Shown here piece by piece: positions 20,419 through 28,905 of a DNA stretch of 64,000 nucleotides. The stretch is taken from positions 1,368,200 to 1,432,199 of the forward strand of contig NZ_LT546166.1 in assembly GCF_900078685.2 (NCBI RefSeq). Reading direction: 5' to 3'. The position numbers and the translations under genes were made by a program. The stretch's first letter is position 1. Each line of letters opens with the position of its first letter. The notes under the pieces are model-generated. The model saw nothing but the letters and a program-made list of their open reading frames with translations. It was not told the DNA's origin and did no database searches. The DNA comes from Mycolicibacter icosiumassiliensis (GTDB lineage: Bacteria; Actinomycetota; Actinomycetes; Mycobacteriales; Mycobacteriaceae).

Positions 20419-21396
20419 TCAGCGGCCCCTTGAAGGGGGAGGTGGTGGTAGAGAGCCGGCGAATGCGCTGACCCGCTGCACGAACCGGTCGAAGAACACC
20501 GCCGGGTCGACGCCCACCCCGATCAGCGCGTTGGGCTGTGCGGCATCCCAGTCGGGGATCGTCCGCCCGCGCGTATCGCCGGGCGCAAGCTCGATTCGTA
20601 ACGCAGCCGGGCGGGTCGTCACCAGCGTGGGTTCCAGTGCGACTGCCGCGGCCAGCGGATCGTGCAGATACGCCAGGTAGCCGTGGCCCCGCGCCTGGTG
20701 TGCCTCGAAGTAGAACCGCAGCGCATCATTGAGCATCTGGACCACCGGGTTGTCTGCCGGCGCCGACAGCCGTGCCAGGACCGCCGGCGTGATCGCGATG
20801 CTGCGGGTCAGATCCAGACCACACACGATGGGGAGTTGTTGCGGCGCAACCGCACCCCACGTCGTGAACACCTCAGCAGCCGCCTCCGGATCGAATCCGA
20901 TGTTGAACTCGGCCCAGCCGGACCGTTCGCCGGAGAACGCGCCGCCCATGATCACCAGTCGGTGCAGCAGGGTGGGCAGCGCAGGCTCAGTCCGCAGCGC
21001 CAATGCCAGGTTGGTCAGCGGTCCGGTAACCAGACCGATCAGCTGCCCCGGGTGGGCCCGCGCGGCGGCGACCCAGGCTGCGGCGGCACTGTAACCGGTG
21101 AGCAGGCCAGTGCCGGAAGGCAACTCGGCATACCCCAGCCCCTGCGGCCCGTGGATGTTCTCCGCAGTGTGGGCCGGGCCGTTCAGCGGCGTGTCGGCGC
21201 CTTTGGAAACCGGGACTCCGGTCGCCCCGCACAACTCCAACAGGGCCAGATTGTTGCGGCAGACCTGCTGCACCACAACGTTTCCGCCAGTTGCGGCGAT
21301 CCCGACAAGTTCGGCATCCAGGTTCGCCAGCAGGTACACCAGCGCGACCGCGTCGTCGACGCCGGTATCGAAGTCGGCGAAGACGGGCAGCGTCAC
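20419..21396 (-). CDS. iunH: Nucleoside hydrolase (IunH-type)
   Basis: This is a 325-residue inosine-uridine nucleoside N-ribohydrolase. The calcium-binding aspartate cluster FADFDTGVDDAVAL is at the N-terminus, and NIGFDPEAAAEVF and the C-terminal HDPLAAAVALEP blocks complete the active site. It cleaves nucleosides to base and ribose in salvage. GTG 21396 is chosen because upstream residues are not conserved and overlap acrA1. It starts 10 bases after the acrA1 stop on the same strand. The extreme C-terminus is proline-rich (LPPPPPSRGR). Confidence 0.9.
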   Translation of the reverse strand: MTLPVFADFDTGVDDAVALVYLLANLDAELVGIAATGGNVVVQQVCRNNLALLELCGATGVPVSKGADTPLNGPAHTAENIHGPQGLGYAELPSGTGLLTGYSAAAAWVAAARAHPGQLIGLVTGPLTNLALALRTEPALPTLLHRLVIMGGAFSGERSGWAEFNIGFDPEAAAEVFTTWGAVAPQQLPIVCGLDLTRSIAITPAVLARLSAPADNPVVQMLNDALRFYFEAHQARGHGYLAYLHDPLAAAVALEPTLVTTRPAALRIELAPGDTRGRTIPDWDAAQPNALIGVGVDPAVFFDRFVQRVSAFAGSLPPPPPSRGR

Positions 21397-21406
21397 GAGC
21401 GCACGT

Positions 21407-23458
21407 TCACCAGTACACGCCCGGAACCAGCCGCGCCGCCCGCTTGATCGGGCGGGGCACCCGCACCCGTACTCGGGGGATCGCCCGCGCTGGCCGCTTG
21501 GGGTGACGCCGGGCGGGTCGCTTCGCAACGGGCGCAACAGCTGCCGCGGCTTCAGGGGTCACCACACCGCGCGCGGCGGCCGAGTCCGGGTAGCCCAGAT
21601 AGAGCTGGTGCAGGATCCGGCGCGACAGCCGGGGCGTGAAGTAGTTGCCGGTTTCGGCCAGGGTGCCGGTCGGGGTGTCGATGCGGGCCGGCTTCTCGAC
21701 CAGCCCGCGTACCACCATGGCCGCCGCATGCTCGGCGCTGATCGCCCGAACCGGGTTGAGCTTGCGCGACGGTGTGATCATCGGAGTGGCCACCAGCGGC
21801 ATATGGATGTTGGTGAAGGTGATGTGGTCCGACAGCGTCTCGGTGGAGACCACGTCGGCGAACGCGTCCAGTGCCGCCTTGCTGGGTAGGTATGCGCTGT
21901 ATTTGGGATTGCGGGCCTGCACCCCGGCGCTGGAGACGTTGACCACGTGCCCGAACCGGCGCTCGCGCCAGTGCGGCAACAGCGCCAGCGTCATGCGCAC
22001 CGCGCCGAAGTAGTTGACCGCCATCACTCGTTCGTAGTCGTGGAACCGGTCGGTGGAGTTGACCACCGAGCGGCGGATCGACCGGCCGGCGTTATTCACC
22101 AGGTAGTCGACGTGCCCGAACCGGCCCAGGATGTCCTTGACGGTGTGCTCCACCGACGCCGAATCGGTGATGTCGCAACCGAATGCGTATGCCTGTCCGC
22201 CACCGGCCCGTATCTCGGCCACCAGATCGTCGAGTGCCGAGCCGCTGCGGGCCAGCGCGAAGACCGTGCCGCCGCGCTCGGCCACGGCGATCGCCGAGGC
22301 CCGGCCGATTCCGCTGGACGCCCCGGTGATGATGACGTGCCGACCGACTAGGGGGCCGGCCGGATCGTCGCGGCGGGCGCGGTCGGGATCCAGATGCTGC
22401 GCCCAATACCGCCACAGCCCCGGCGCGTAGTCGGCGAACTCGGGAAGCTGGACGCGCTCGGCCAGCGCGGCGCGGGTGGCGTCGGCGACGAATGTCGGCC
22501 GCAGGTTCACCAGGTCGAGCACTTCGGCGGGCAGTCCCAGCTGGGTGGCGATCATGTTGCGCCACACCCGGGCGCGCCCACCGACGTTGAGCACCGGGGC
22601 CGCCACGGCGCCGGGCAGCGTGGCGCGCAGCGGCGGAAGCCCGGCCTCGCGCGCGACGGCCCGGTAGATGTCGGGCAGCCCGATGGATCGCGGTGCGGTC
22701 AGGTGGAAGGTGCGCCCATCCCAGGAGGGGCACCCGTCGGCGTGCATCAACTCGACCAGCGCATCGACGACGTAGTCGACCGGAACGACGTTGGTGCGTC
22801 CGGTGTGGGGCACCGCCATCGGGGTGAGCCGGGGCAGTGCCGCCAGCTTGGCCAGCAGCGGAAAGAAGTAGTACGGCCCGTCGACCTTGTCCATCTCGCC
22901 GGTGCGGGAATCGCCCACCACCACCGCCGGGCGGTACACCCGGTAGCGCAGTCCCGGTGCCGAGCGCACCAGCGCTTCGGCCTCGAACTTGGTCTGGTGA
23001 TATGGGGTCGGCAGCTCCTGGCCGATGTCGAAGTCGTCTTCGGTGAACTCACCGTGGTGGTCGCCGGCCACCGCGATCGACGACACGTGCGACAAGGTAG
23101 CGTCGAGCCGCTTCGCCAGCCCGATCACCGCGCGAGTGCCCTCGACATTGGCGGCCTGCTGTTCGGCCGCGCCGGCGGTGATGTCGTAGATGGCCGCACA
23201 GTGCAGCACGTGGTCGATGTCACCGAGTTCGGCGATCACCGTGTCGTTCAGCCCGAGATTCTCCGCTGTCAGGTCGCCGACCAGCGGTTTGACCCGTTCG
23301 CCCCAGGCCTGACCGTCGTGTGAGGCGAGAGCTTCGAAGCGGCCCAGCGAGGCGCGGCGCACCAGCACCCACACCTGCGCCTCCGGCCTGGTCGCCAGCA
23401 GACGCGACACCGCTCGCCGTCCAATAAACCCGGTACCGCCGGTAACGACATAACGCAT
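21407..23458 (-). CDS. acrA1: AcrA1-type fatty acyl-CoA reductase (two SDR domains)
   Basis: This 683-residue fusion of two short-chain dehydrogenase domains matches M. tuberculosis Rv3391. The N-terminal extended SDR has TGGTGFIGRRAVSRLL and the YHQTK active-site lysine region. The C-terminal classical SDR has ITGASSGIGRASAIAVAERGG, NNAGRSI and the catalytic YSAYLPSKAALDAF. Such proteins reduce long-chain acyl-CoA to aldehyde or alcohol, supplying wax esters or mycolate-related lipids. A basic Pro/Arg-rich tail ends LVPGVYW. ATG 23458 (MRYVVTGG) is chosen as the family start. The M. tuberculosis neighbour cmaA1 is missing between it and iunH. Confidence 0.88.
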   Translation of the reverse strand: MRYVVTGGTGFIGRRAVSRLLATRPEAQVWVLVRRASLGRFEALASHDGQAWGERVKPLVGDLTAENLGLNDTVIAELGDIDHVLHCAAIYDITAGAAEQQAANVEGTRAVIGLAKRLDATLSHVSSIAVAGDHHGEFTEDDFDIGQELPTPYHQTKFEAEALVRSAPGLRYRVYRPAVVVGDSRTGEMDKVDGPYYFFPLLAKLAALPRLTPMAVPHTGRTNVVPVDYVVDALVELMHADGCPSWDGRTFHLTAPRSIGLPDIYRAVAREAGLPPLRATLPGAVAAPVLNVGGRARVWRNMIATQLGLPAEVLDLVNLRPTFVADATRAALAERVQLPEFADYAPGLWRYWAQHLDPDRARRDDPAGPLVGRHVIITGASSGIGRASAIAVAERGGTVFALARSGSALDDLVAEIRAGGGQAYAFGCDITDSASVEHTVKDILGRFGHVDYLVNNAGRSIRRSVVNSTDRFHDYERVMAVNYFGAVRMTLALLPHWRERRFGHVVNVSSAGVQARNPKYSAYLPSKAALDAFADVVSTETLSDHITFTNIHMPLVATPMITPSRKLNPVRAISAEHAAAMVVRGLVEKPARIDTPTGTLAETGNYFTPRLSRRILHQLYLGYPDSAAARGVVTPEAAAAVAPVAKRPARRHPKRPARAIPRVRVRVPRPIKRAARLVPGVYW

Positions 23459-23514
23459 GCGGCCATGGTGGCCGGTCCCGGCGGCCACGTCAACTGTGAG
23501 TTAGCCCCGTGAGG

Positions 23515-24231
23515 TCAGAACGCGCGAATTCCGTCCCAGTCCACCAGTTTCCAGCCGGTGGCCGGATTGCCGGTGATCACCACTTTGCCGAGGTTGGGCA
23601 GCGGGTGATCCATCAACAGCTCGTCGCGGGGATTCTTGACGTTCATCAGCGTCCAGGTCATGATCGACGCCCCGTGCGCGAACGCCACCGGGTTGGCGTC
23701 GCCGGAGTCGTAGATCTGCTGGACCGCGGCGCCGAACTCGTCGTTGAACTGGTTGCCGTCGATCGAGCCGGGGATGGCCGCGGTCCGCTCACCGTGAATC
23801 CAGGCCAGCGGGGCCAGCAGATACGCCGCATCGGCCATCGACACGGGCTTGTCGCCGAACCAGCCGGCGCTGATCTCCCGCAGGCCGGGCAGGACCTGCA
23901 CCTGACGGCCGAGTTCGCGCGCCAGCGGGGCGGCGGTCTGCTGGGCGCGCAGCATTGAGGAGGCGTACACGCCGTCGTAGTGGTTGCGCGAGAGCTGGTT
24001 TGCGATCTCCTGGGCTTGAACGCGGCCCTCGTCGGTCAGCCCCGGGCCGGGCACCGAGGTGTCGACGATCCCGGCGGCGTTGCTTTCCGATTCGGCGTGC
24101 CGAATCAGCGTCAGGGTGATGTTGCGCGGGTGCGGTGTCCCCGAACAGCCGCTCAGCACCAGGACTGCGGCCAGCGTCGCCGCCAACAGTGCGAACAGGG
24201 TGCCGGTGCGGTTCCAGATGCGCTTCCCCAT
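23515..24231 (-). CDS. lpqD: LpqD-like histidine phosphatase lipoprotein
   Basis: This 238-residue exported lipoprotein has a hydrophobic signal with the lipobox VLSGCS, so the cysteine at about residue 27 is lipidated. The histidine phosphatase domain has the RHG-like motif LIRHAESESN with the catalytic His, RAQQTAAPLAREL, and the second His in VAFAHGASIMTW. The substrate is unknown. ATG 24231 is the start giving a proper lipoprotein signal. It lies upstream of acrA1 on the same strand (56-bp gap) and is divergent from htdY, as in M. tuberculosis Rv3390-Rv3389c. Confidence 0.88.
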   Translation of the reverse strand: MGKRIWNRTGTLFALLAATLAAVLVLSGCSGTPHPRNITLTLIRHAESESNAAGIVDTSVPGPGLTDEGRVQAQEIANQLSRNHYDGVYASSMLRAQQTAAPLARELGRQVQVLPGLREISAGWFGDKPVSMADAAYLLAPLAWIHGERTAAIPGSIDGNQFNDEFGAAVQQIYDSGDANPVAFAHGASIMTWTLMNVKNPRDELLMDHPLPNLGKVVITGNPATGWKLVDWDGIRAF

Positions 24232-24318
24232 GTCGACAGCCTGCCGTGTGGATGGCGTCGACGGGACCGGTTCTGCTGAAATGGTGGGGGCCAATTCGTC
24301 CGAGGTGAAGGAGAATCC

Positions 24319-25188
24319 GTGGCACTGGACCCGACGGCCATTGGCGCGACCGCCGACCCGATGCTGTTCGCATGGACCGAGCGCGACACCATGCTCTATG
24401 CGCTCGGGGTCGGCGCCGGAACAGCTGATTTGGCGTTCACCACCGAGAACAGTCATGACACCCCGCAGCAGGTGTTGCCCACCTACGCCGTCATCTGCTG
24501 CATGGGCTTTGCGGCCGTCGGCAAGATCGGCACCTTCAACCCGGCGCTGCTGCTGCACGGCTCCCAAGAGGTGCGACTGTTCAAGCCGCTACCGCCCGCC
24601 GGAAGCCTGCAGGTGGTGGCCGAGGTGGCCGACATCCAGGACAAGGGCGAAGGCAAGAACGCCATCGTGATGCTGCGGGCGCGCGGCACCGATGCCAAGA
24701 CTTCCGAACCGGTCGTCGAGACGCTGACCACCCTGGTCATCCGCAAGGCCGGCGGCTTCGGCGGGGAGCCCGGGCAACGGGCGGTCGCGCCCCAGATCCC
24801 CGACTCCGAACCGGATTCCCGCGTCGAGTATGTGACCCGGGAGGACCAAGCGTTGCTGTATCGGCTCTCCGGAGACCGCAACCCGCTGCACAGTGACCCG
24901 TGGTTCGCCACCACATTGGCCGGCTTCCCCAAGCCGATCCTGCACGGGCTGTGCACCTACGGTTTCGCCGGCCGTGCGCTGGTCGCCGAACTCGGCGGCG
25001 GCGACGCCAGCCGGGTCAGCGCCATCTCGGCACGGTTCACCGACCCGGTGTTCCCGGGGGAGACACTGACCACCTCGATCTGGCGGACCGAGCCGGGAAA
25101 GGCGGTGTTTCGCACCGAGGCGGCCGGTCCCGACGGCGCCGACCCGCGGGTGGTGCTCGACGACGGCGCGGTGGAATACCAGGACTGA
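24319..25188 (+). CDS. htdY: 3-hydroxyacyl-CoA/ACP dehydratase HtdY (MaoC-like)
   Basis: This 289-residue double-hotdog hydratase corresponds to M. tuberculosis Rv3389c. The C-terminal hotdog has the hydratase-2 motif YRLSGDRNPLHSDPWFA near residues 178-194, with catalytic Asp and His, followed by PILHGLCTYGFAGRALV. The N-terminal hotdog (MLYALGVGAG, QVLPTYAVICCMGF) forms the acyl-binding half. It hydrates enoyl thioesters or dehydrates (R)-3-hydroxyacyl thioesters in fatty acid metabolism. The start is GTG, with AAGGAG 9 bases upstream. Confidence 0.9.
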   Translation: MALDPTAIGATADPMLFAWTERDTMLYALGVGAGTADLAFTTENSHDTPQQVLPTYAVICCMGFAAVGKIGTFNPALLLHGSQEVRLFKPLPPAGSLQVVAEVADIQDKGEGKNAIVMLRARGTDAKTSEPVVETLTTLVIRKAGGFGGEPGQRAVAPQIPDSEPDSRVEYVTREDQALLYRLSGDRNPLHSDPWFATTLAGFPKPILHGLCTYGFAGRALVAELGGGDASRVSAISARFTDPVFPGETLTTSIWRTEPGKAVFRTEAAGPDGADPRVVLDDGAVEYQD

Positions 25189-25209
25189 GACTTCTTTTAG
25201 CTCAACGGC

Positions 25210-26547
25210 TTAGCCATCCTGCTGGCCCTCCCCGGGGGCCAACGGCAGACTGAGCCGGAACGCCGCACCGGCTTGCCTTGGCAGACACTCAAGGCTGCCG
25301 TGATGCGCCTGTGCCAGTGCCCTGGCGATCGGCAGGCCTAGGCCGGCGCCCCCGGAGTCGCGGTTACGGGCGTTGTCGAGGCGGACTAGCCGGTCGAACA
25401 CCCGCTCGCGCTCGGAGTCCGGGATCCCCGGGCCGGTATCGGTGACGGTTATGTCGGCGTTGTGTTCGGGGCGGCCGGTGTGCACAGTGATCTCCCCGCC
25501 CTGCGGGGTGTGCCGACAGGCGTTGTCCAGCAGGTTGGTCAGGATCTGCGCGATGCGTTGCGGGTCGGCATGAACCGGCAGTGCCCGACCGTCCCCGCTG
25601 AGGCGCACGGTCAGATTGGGTGCCAGCATGGCGGCCCGGTCGACTTCGGCGGCCGCGATCTCGACCACGTCGACGTCTTCGCAGCGCAGAGCCGCCCCGG
25701 CGTCGATGCGCGCGATATCGAGCAGGTCGGCGACCAGCCGAGCGGCGCGGCGGGTTTCGCCCGCCAGCAATGTCGCGAATCGACGCCTACGAGCGGCGTT
25801 TCCGGTATCGGCGGCGAGTTGCTGGGCCAGGGCCTGGATCCCGGCGATCGGGGTGCGCAGCTCATGTGCGGCGTCGGAGAGGAACCGGCGAGTATTGGCC
25901 TCGGCTCGCTGCGCAGTATCTGCAGCCTGGCGTGCGTCGCTCTCGGCGGTCTCCAGAGCGTCGAGCATGCTGTCGAACGCGGTGGCGGCCTGCCCCAGCT
26001 CGGTGTGCGGCCGATCCGGGCGCAGTCGACGGCCCCGGTCGCCGTGGGCGATCAGCTGCGCCGTCGTGGTCATTCGCTGCAAGGGGGCAAGCGCCCGGGC
26101 GGCGGCTAGGCCGACGAGCAATGCGACCAACCCGAGCCCGACCGCACCGCCGACGAGCAGGTCGTACCGCAGCTCCGAATGGCGCGCGCTGATCCCCGAA
26201 GTGTCGGCCACCAAGGTGAGCGTTGAACCGTCCGGCAGCGGCGGTGGCGGTATTGGAGGGGCGGGCCTGAGGGCTAGGTCGCCGTAGGCGGTGCCATCCG
26301 GAGCGACTACCTGTACTCGGATGTCTTGGCTCTGCAATTGGGCGACGAGAGCGGCGGGACTCACCCCGGCGTCGACCAGATTTGCGGCACGAACGGCGGT
26401 GTCGTCGAGCCTGGTCCGCAGGTCACGGTTGAGTTGTGCGCCGACCAGCTGGTCGCCGGCCACGCCCAGCACAACCAACAGTGCTGCGATCACGCCGACC
26501 GTGGCCACAGTCGCTCGCCGGCGCAGCGATGGCGTGGGTGTGCTCAT
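25210..26547 (-). CDS. Two-component sensor histidine kinase
   Basis: This 445-residue inner-membrane kinase has two transmembrane segments (about residues 12-33 and 128-150) flanking a small extracytoplasmic domain with a proline-rich patch, then a HAMP linker, a DHp helix with the phospho-His in DAAHELRTPIAG, and a catalytic domain with N box NLLDNACRHTP, G1 DTGPGIPD and G2 GGAGLGLPIA. The signal is unknown. It overlaps the response regulator gene by 4 bases (ATGA), so the pair is translationally coupled. No such pair sits between htdY and otsB2 in M. tuberculosis. Confidence 0.92.
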   Translation of the reverse strand: MSTPTPSLRRRATVATVGVIAALLVVLGVAGDQLVGAQLNRDLRTRLDDTAVRAANLVDAGVSPAALVAQLQSQDIRVQVVAPDGTAYGDLALRPAPPIPPPPLPDGSTLTLVADTSGISARHSELRYDLLVGGAVGLGLVALLVGLAAARALAPLQRMTTTAQLIAHGDRGRRLRPDRPHTELGQAATAFDSMLDALETAESDARQAADTAQRAEANTRRFLSDAAHELRTPIAGIQALAQQLAADTGNAARRRRFATLLAGETRRAARLVADLLDIARIDAGAALRCEDVDVVEIAAAEVDRAAMLAPNLTVRLSGDGRALPVHADPQRIAQILTNLLDNACRHTPQGGEITVHTGRPEHNADITVTDTGPGIPDSERERVFDRLVRLDNARNRDSGGAGLGLPIARALAQAHHGSLECLPRQAGAAFRLSLPLAPGEGQQDG

Positions 26548-27284
26548 GGGCGGGCTGGCGCCAGCCGGTAGCCGATACCGCGGACGGTGTGCAGCATCCG
26601 CGGTCCGTGGGCCTCCAGCTTGCGGCGTAGTCCGCTGACGTAAACCTCGACGAGGTTGGCGTCATAGGCGTCGTAACCCCAGACCGCCGTCAGGATCCGA
26701 TCCTTGCTCACCGTCCGGCCGCGCTGCTCGGCGAGGTAGCCGAGTAGCTTGAGTTCGGTTCCCGTCAGCTGAATCACGGCACCCGCACGGCTCACCACCC
26801 CGGCCTCCATGTCGACCACTAAGTCGCCGATCTGCATAGCAGACGGCACCCGCCCGCGTCGTCGCAGCACCGCTGCGACACGAGACAGCAGCTCTGCCAA
26901 TTCGAACGGCTTGACCACATAGTCGTCGGCACCGGTGTCCAGCCCGTGCAGCCGGTCCTCGAGTGCGTCTTTGGCGGTGAGCAGGATGATTCCGGTGTCA
27001 CCGTAGCCGCGCACCACATCGATCAGGGCAAACCCGTCCCGGCCGGGCAGCATCACGTCGAGCACCACCAAGTCCGGGCGGAACGCCGGCAGCACGTCCT
27101 CCAGGCCGCGGCCGTCGACTCGTCCGCCGCTGACGAATCCGGCGTCGGCGAGCGCCGCCACCACGGTCTCGCGGATCGCGTCGGAGTCCTCAACCACCAG
27201 CACCCTGGGTGCGCTGTTGTGCACCTTGCCATTGTGACCGTCCGATCGCTGAAGCAGAGCTGAGCAAACGGGGTCCTGGTCCAT
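26544..27284 (-). CDS. OmpR/PhoB-family response regulator
   Basis: This protein of up to 246 residues has a receiver domain (VLVVEDSD acidic pocket, phospho-Asp in LVVLDVMLPG, LLTAKD, and Lys in DDYVVKPF) and a C-terminal winged-helix DNA-binding domain (ELKLLGYLAEQRGRTVSKDRIL, VEVYVSGLRRKLE, RGIGYRLAP). It is the partner of the overlapping sensor kinase. The ATG at 27284 gives a 20-residue leader; a GTG at 27224 gives a more usual N-terminus for this family. It is divergent from the gene at 27377. Confidence 0.92.
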   Translation of the reverse strand: MDQDPVCSALLQRSDGHNGKVHNSAPRVLVVEDSDAIRETVVAALADAGFVSGGRVDGRGLEDVLPAFRPDLVVLDVMLPGRDGFALIDVVRGYGDTGIILLTAKDALEDRLHGLDTGADDYVVKPFELAELLSRVAAVLRRRGRVPSAMQIGDLVVDMEAGVVSRAGAVIQLTGTELKLLGYLAEQRGRTVSKDRILTAVWGYDAYDANLVEVYVSGLRRKLEAHGPRMLHTVRGIGYRLAPARP

Positions 27285-27376
27285 GTTTTCAGCTGGGTTT
27301 CAGCATTGCGTAGCAACGTGGATAGGGCCAGGACAAACCTTGGTACTTCAGCGGTGCACGACGCACGGAGGACACC

Positions 27377-27673
27377 ATGACTGAATCGGAAGACCTCGAA
27401 GCCCCTAGCCCTACCCCGAGCCCTGGCCTGACACCCATTCCCGACAAGCCGGCGCGGCGGGTGACCAATCGCCCGTGGTTCGCCCCGGTCGTCGCCGGTG
27501 TCGGCGGCCTGATCATCGGTGGCCTTGTGGCCGCGAGCTGTCCCGGGCTGCTGAGCGTGGGTGGCCCTGGCCGGTTGGCCCCTGTCCCAACGTCGCTCGC
27601 GGCCCCTCTTTGGCCGGCACCGCCGCCTCCTCCGTTACCGCCAGGACCGCCGCCTCCAGGGTGGCGGTGCTGC
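27377..27673 (+). pseudogene. N-terminal part of a membrane protein lacking its own stop
   Basis: ATG at 27377 has a strong GGAGG 6 bases upstream. The first 56 codons look real: an acidic Pro-rich cytosolic N-terminus, a basic patch (PARRVTNRPW) and one membrane helix (FAPVVAGVGGLIIGGLVAA). After residue 58 the frame becomes low-complexity Pro/Gly and runs without a stop into the antisense of otsB, ending only at 28858. I read this as a single-pass membrane protein truncated or frameshifted near 27545-27670. The coordinates cover only the part before otsB. It is divergent from the two-component system. I do not recognise the family. Confidence 0.4.
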
Positions 27674-28825
27674 TCAGCCGGCGAGCCGCTCAGCCAGCCG
27701 TTCGGTGAACTCGACCACCTGCGCCGGGCTGTCCAGGGCATAACGGGCGGCGGTCGCACGATCGCCGTCGTCATTGTGCCGCACCACAATTCCGGCGCCC
27801 GACAGTTCGGCAGCCGCATCGAACGCATCCTCGTCGGTGATGTCGTCACCAAGAAACAGCGGTGTCACTCCGGTCAGCCGATCCAGAATCCAGTGCAGCG
27901 TGCGGCCCTTGTCCCAGTCGATCTCGGGGCGCAGTTCGATCACCTCGCGCCCGGTGGTCACCCGCAGCCCGCGGCGCCGACCGGCCTCGCGTACCGCCGC
28001 CAGCACCTCGCCGACCCGATCCCGGGCCGCATTGCGGTAGTGCACCGCGACAGCGAAGCGCTTGTGTTCCACCATGATTCCCGGGATGGCGCCGAGCTGC
28101 TCGTGAAGCGAACCGGTCGCGGCGGCCAGCACCGGTACCGCACCGACGGCCGCCTCGTTCTGATGGTGGGCGCCGTCCGGGCCGATCAGCTCGAAACCGT
28201 GACTGCCCGCATACCAGATCCCGTCCAGGCCCACCCGCGACCGCACGTCGGCCAGGTCGCGCCCGGACAGCACCGCGACCGGACACTGGGTCGCCAACGC
28301 GGCCAACGCATCCACCGCGCCGGCCACCGGGCGGGCCGCGTCGGGGTCGTCGACGATGTCCGACAGGGTTCCATCGAAGTCGAAGAACACCGCCGGGCGA
28401 TCGAGGGCGTTCAATGCCGAGGCGCCCACGTCACCCGAGGCTTCTGGGGCGTCCAGGGCGGCCATCGCGTCCGGCAGGGTCGACATCGGCCGGTCGCCGG
28501 TACGCACGCCGACCTCGCCCGGGTCGGCCACCACCGCGTCGCCGCCGTCGCACCCCACCCCGATCACCAGGGCGAATCCGGCACTGCGGGCGGCGGTTAC
28601 ATTCGTTTCGGAGTCGGTGAGCACCACACAGCGGCCGGGCCGCGCCGCCAGACCGCCAGCGGCGTGCACCAGGTCGGCGGCGGAGCTGTCGGCGGCCGCC
28701 GCACCCACTCGCACACCGGCCTGCCGCAACCGCTCGGCCAGCGCCGCCGCGCCGTCACCCCCGTGCAGAGCCACCAGCACCGCGTCGTGGCGGCGCGGGT
28801 CGATCGTGACCGACATGCCAACCAT
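27674..28825 (-). CDS. otsB: Trehalose-6-phosphate phosphatase
   Basis: This 383-residue cytosolic enzyme removes phosphate from trehalose-6-phosphate in the OtsAB pathway. It matches M. tuberculosis OtsB2 (Rv3372). An N-terminal degenerate HAD-like domain (VTIDPRRHDAVL, RPGRCVVLTDSETNVTAAR) precedes the catalytic HAD domain, which has motif I FFDFDGTLSDI near residue 148, motif II AVLSGRD, YAGSHGFEL, DWDKGRTLHWIL and the terminal LGDDITDEDAFD. An alternative ATG lies 3 codons in. The gene is convergent with the damaged membrane-protein gene at 27377. Confidence 0.95.
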   Translation of the reverse strand: MVGMSVTIDPRRHDAVLVALHGGDGAAALAERLRQAGVRVGAAAADSSAADLVHAAGGLAARPGRCVVLTDSETNVTAARSAGFALVIGVGCDGGDAVVADPGEVGVRTGDRPMSTLPDAMAALDAPEASGDVGASALNALDRPAVFFDFDGTLSDIVDDPDAARPVAGAVDALAALATQCPVAVLSGRDLADVRSRVGLDGIWYAGSHGFELIGPDGAHHQNEAAVGAVPVLAAATGSLHEQLGAIPGIMVEHKRFAVAVHYRNAARDRVGEVLAAVREAGRRRGLRVTTGREVIELRPEIDWDKGRTLHWILDRLTGVTPLFLGDDITDEDAFDAAAELSGAGIVVRHNDDGDRATAARYALDSPAQVVEFTERLAERLAG

Positions 28826-28905
28826 GCCACCACGGTGCCACAGCCCGAACCGGATTAGCGTGGTAGGGGTCCGTGATAGGGATCAAAGAGCGCAAGGAGA
28901 ACCCG

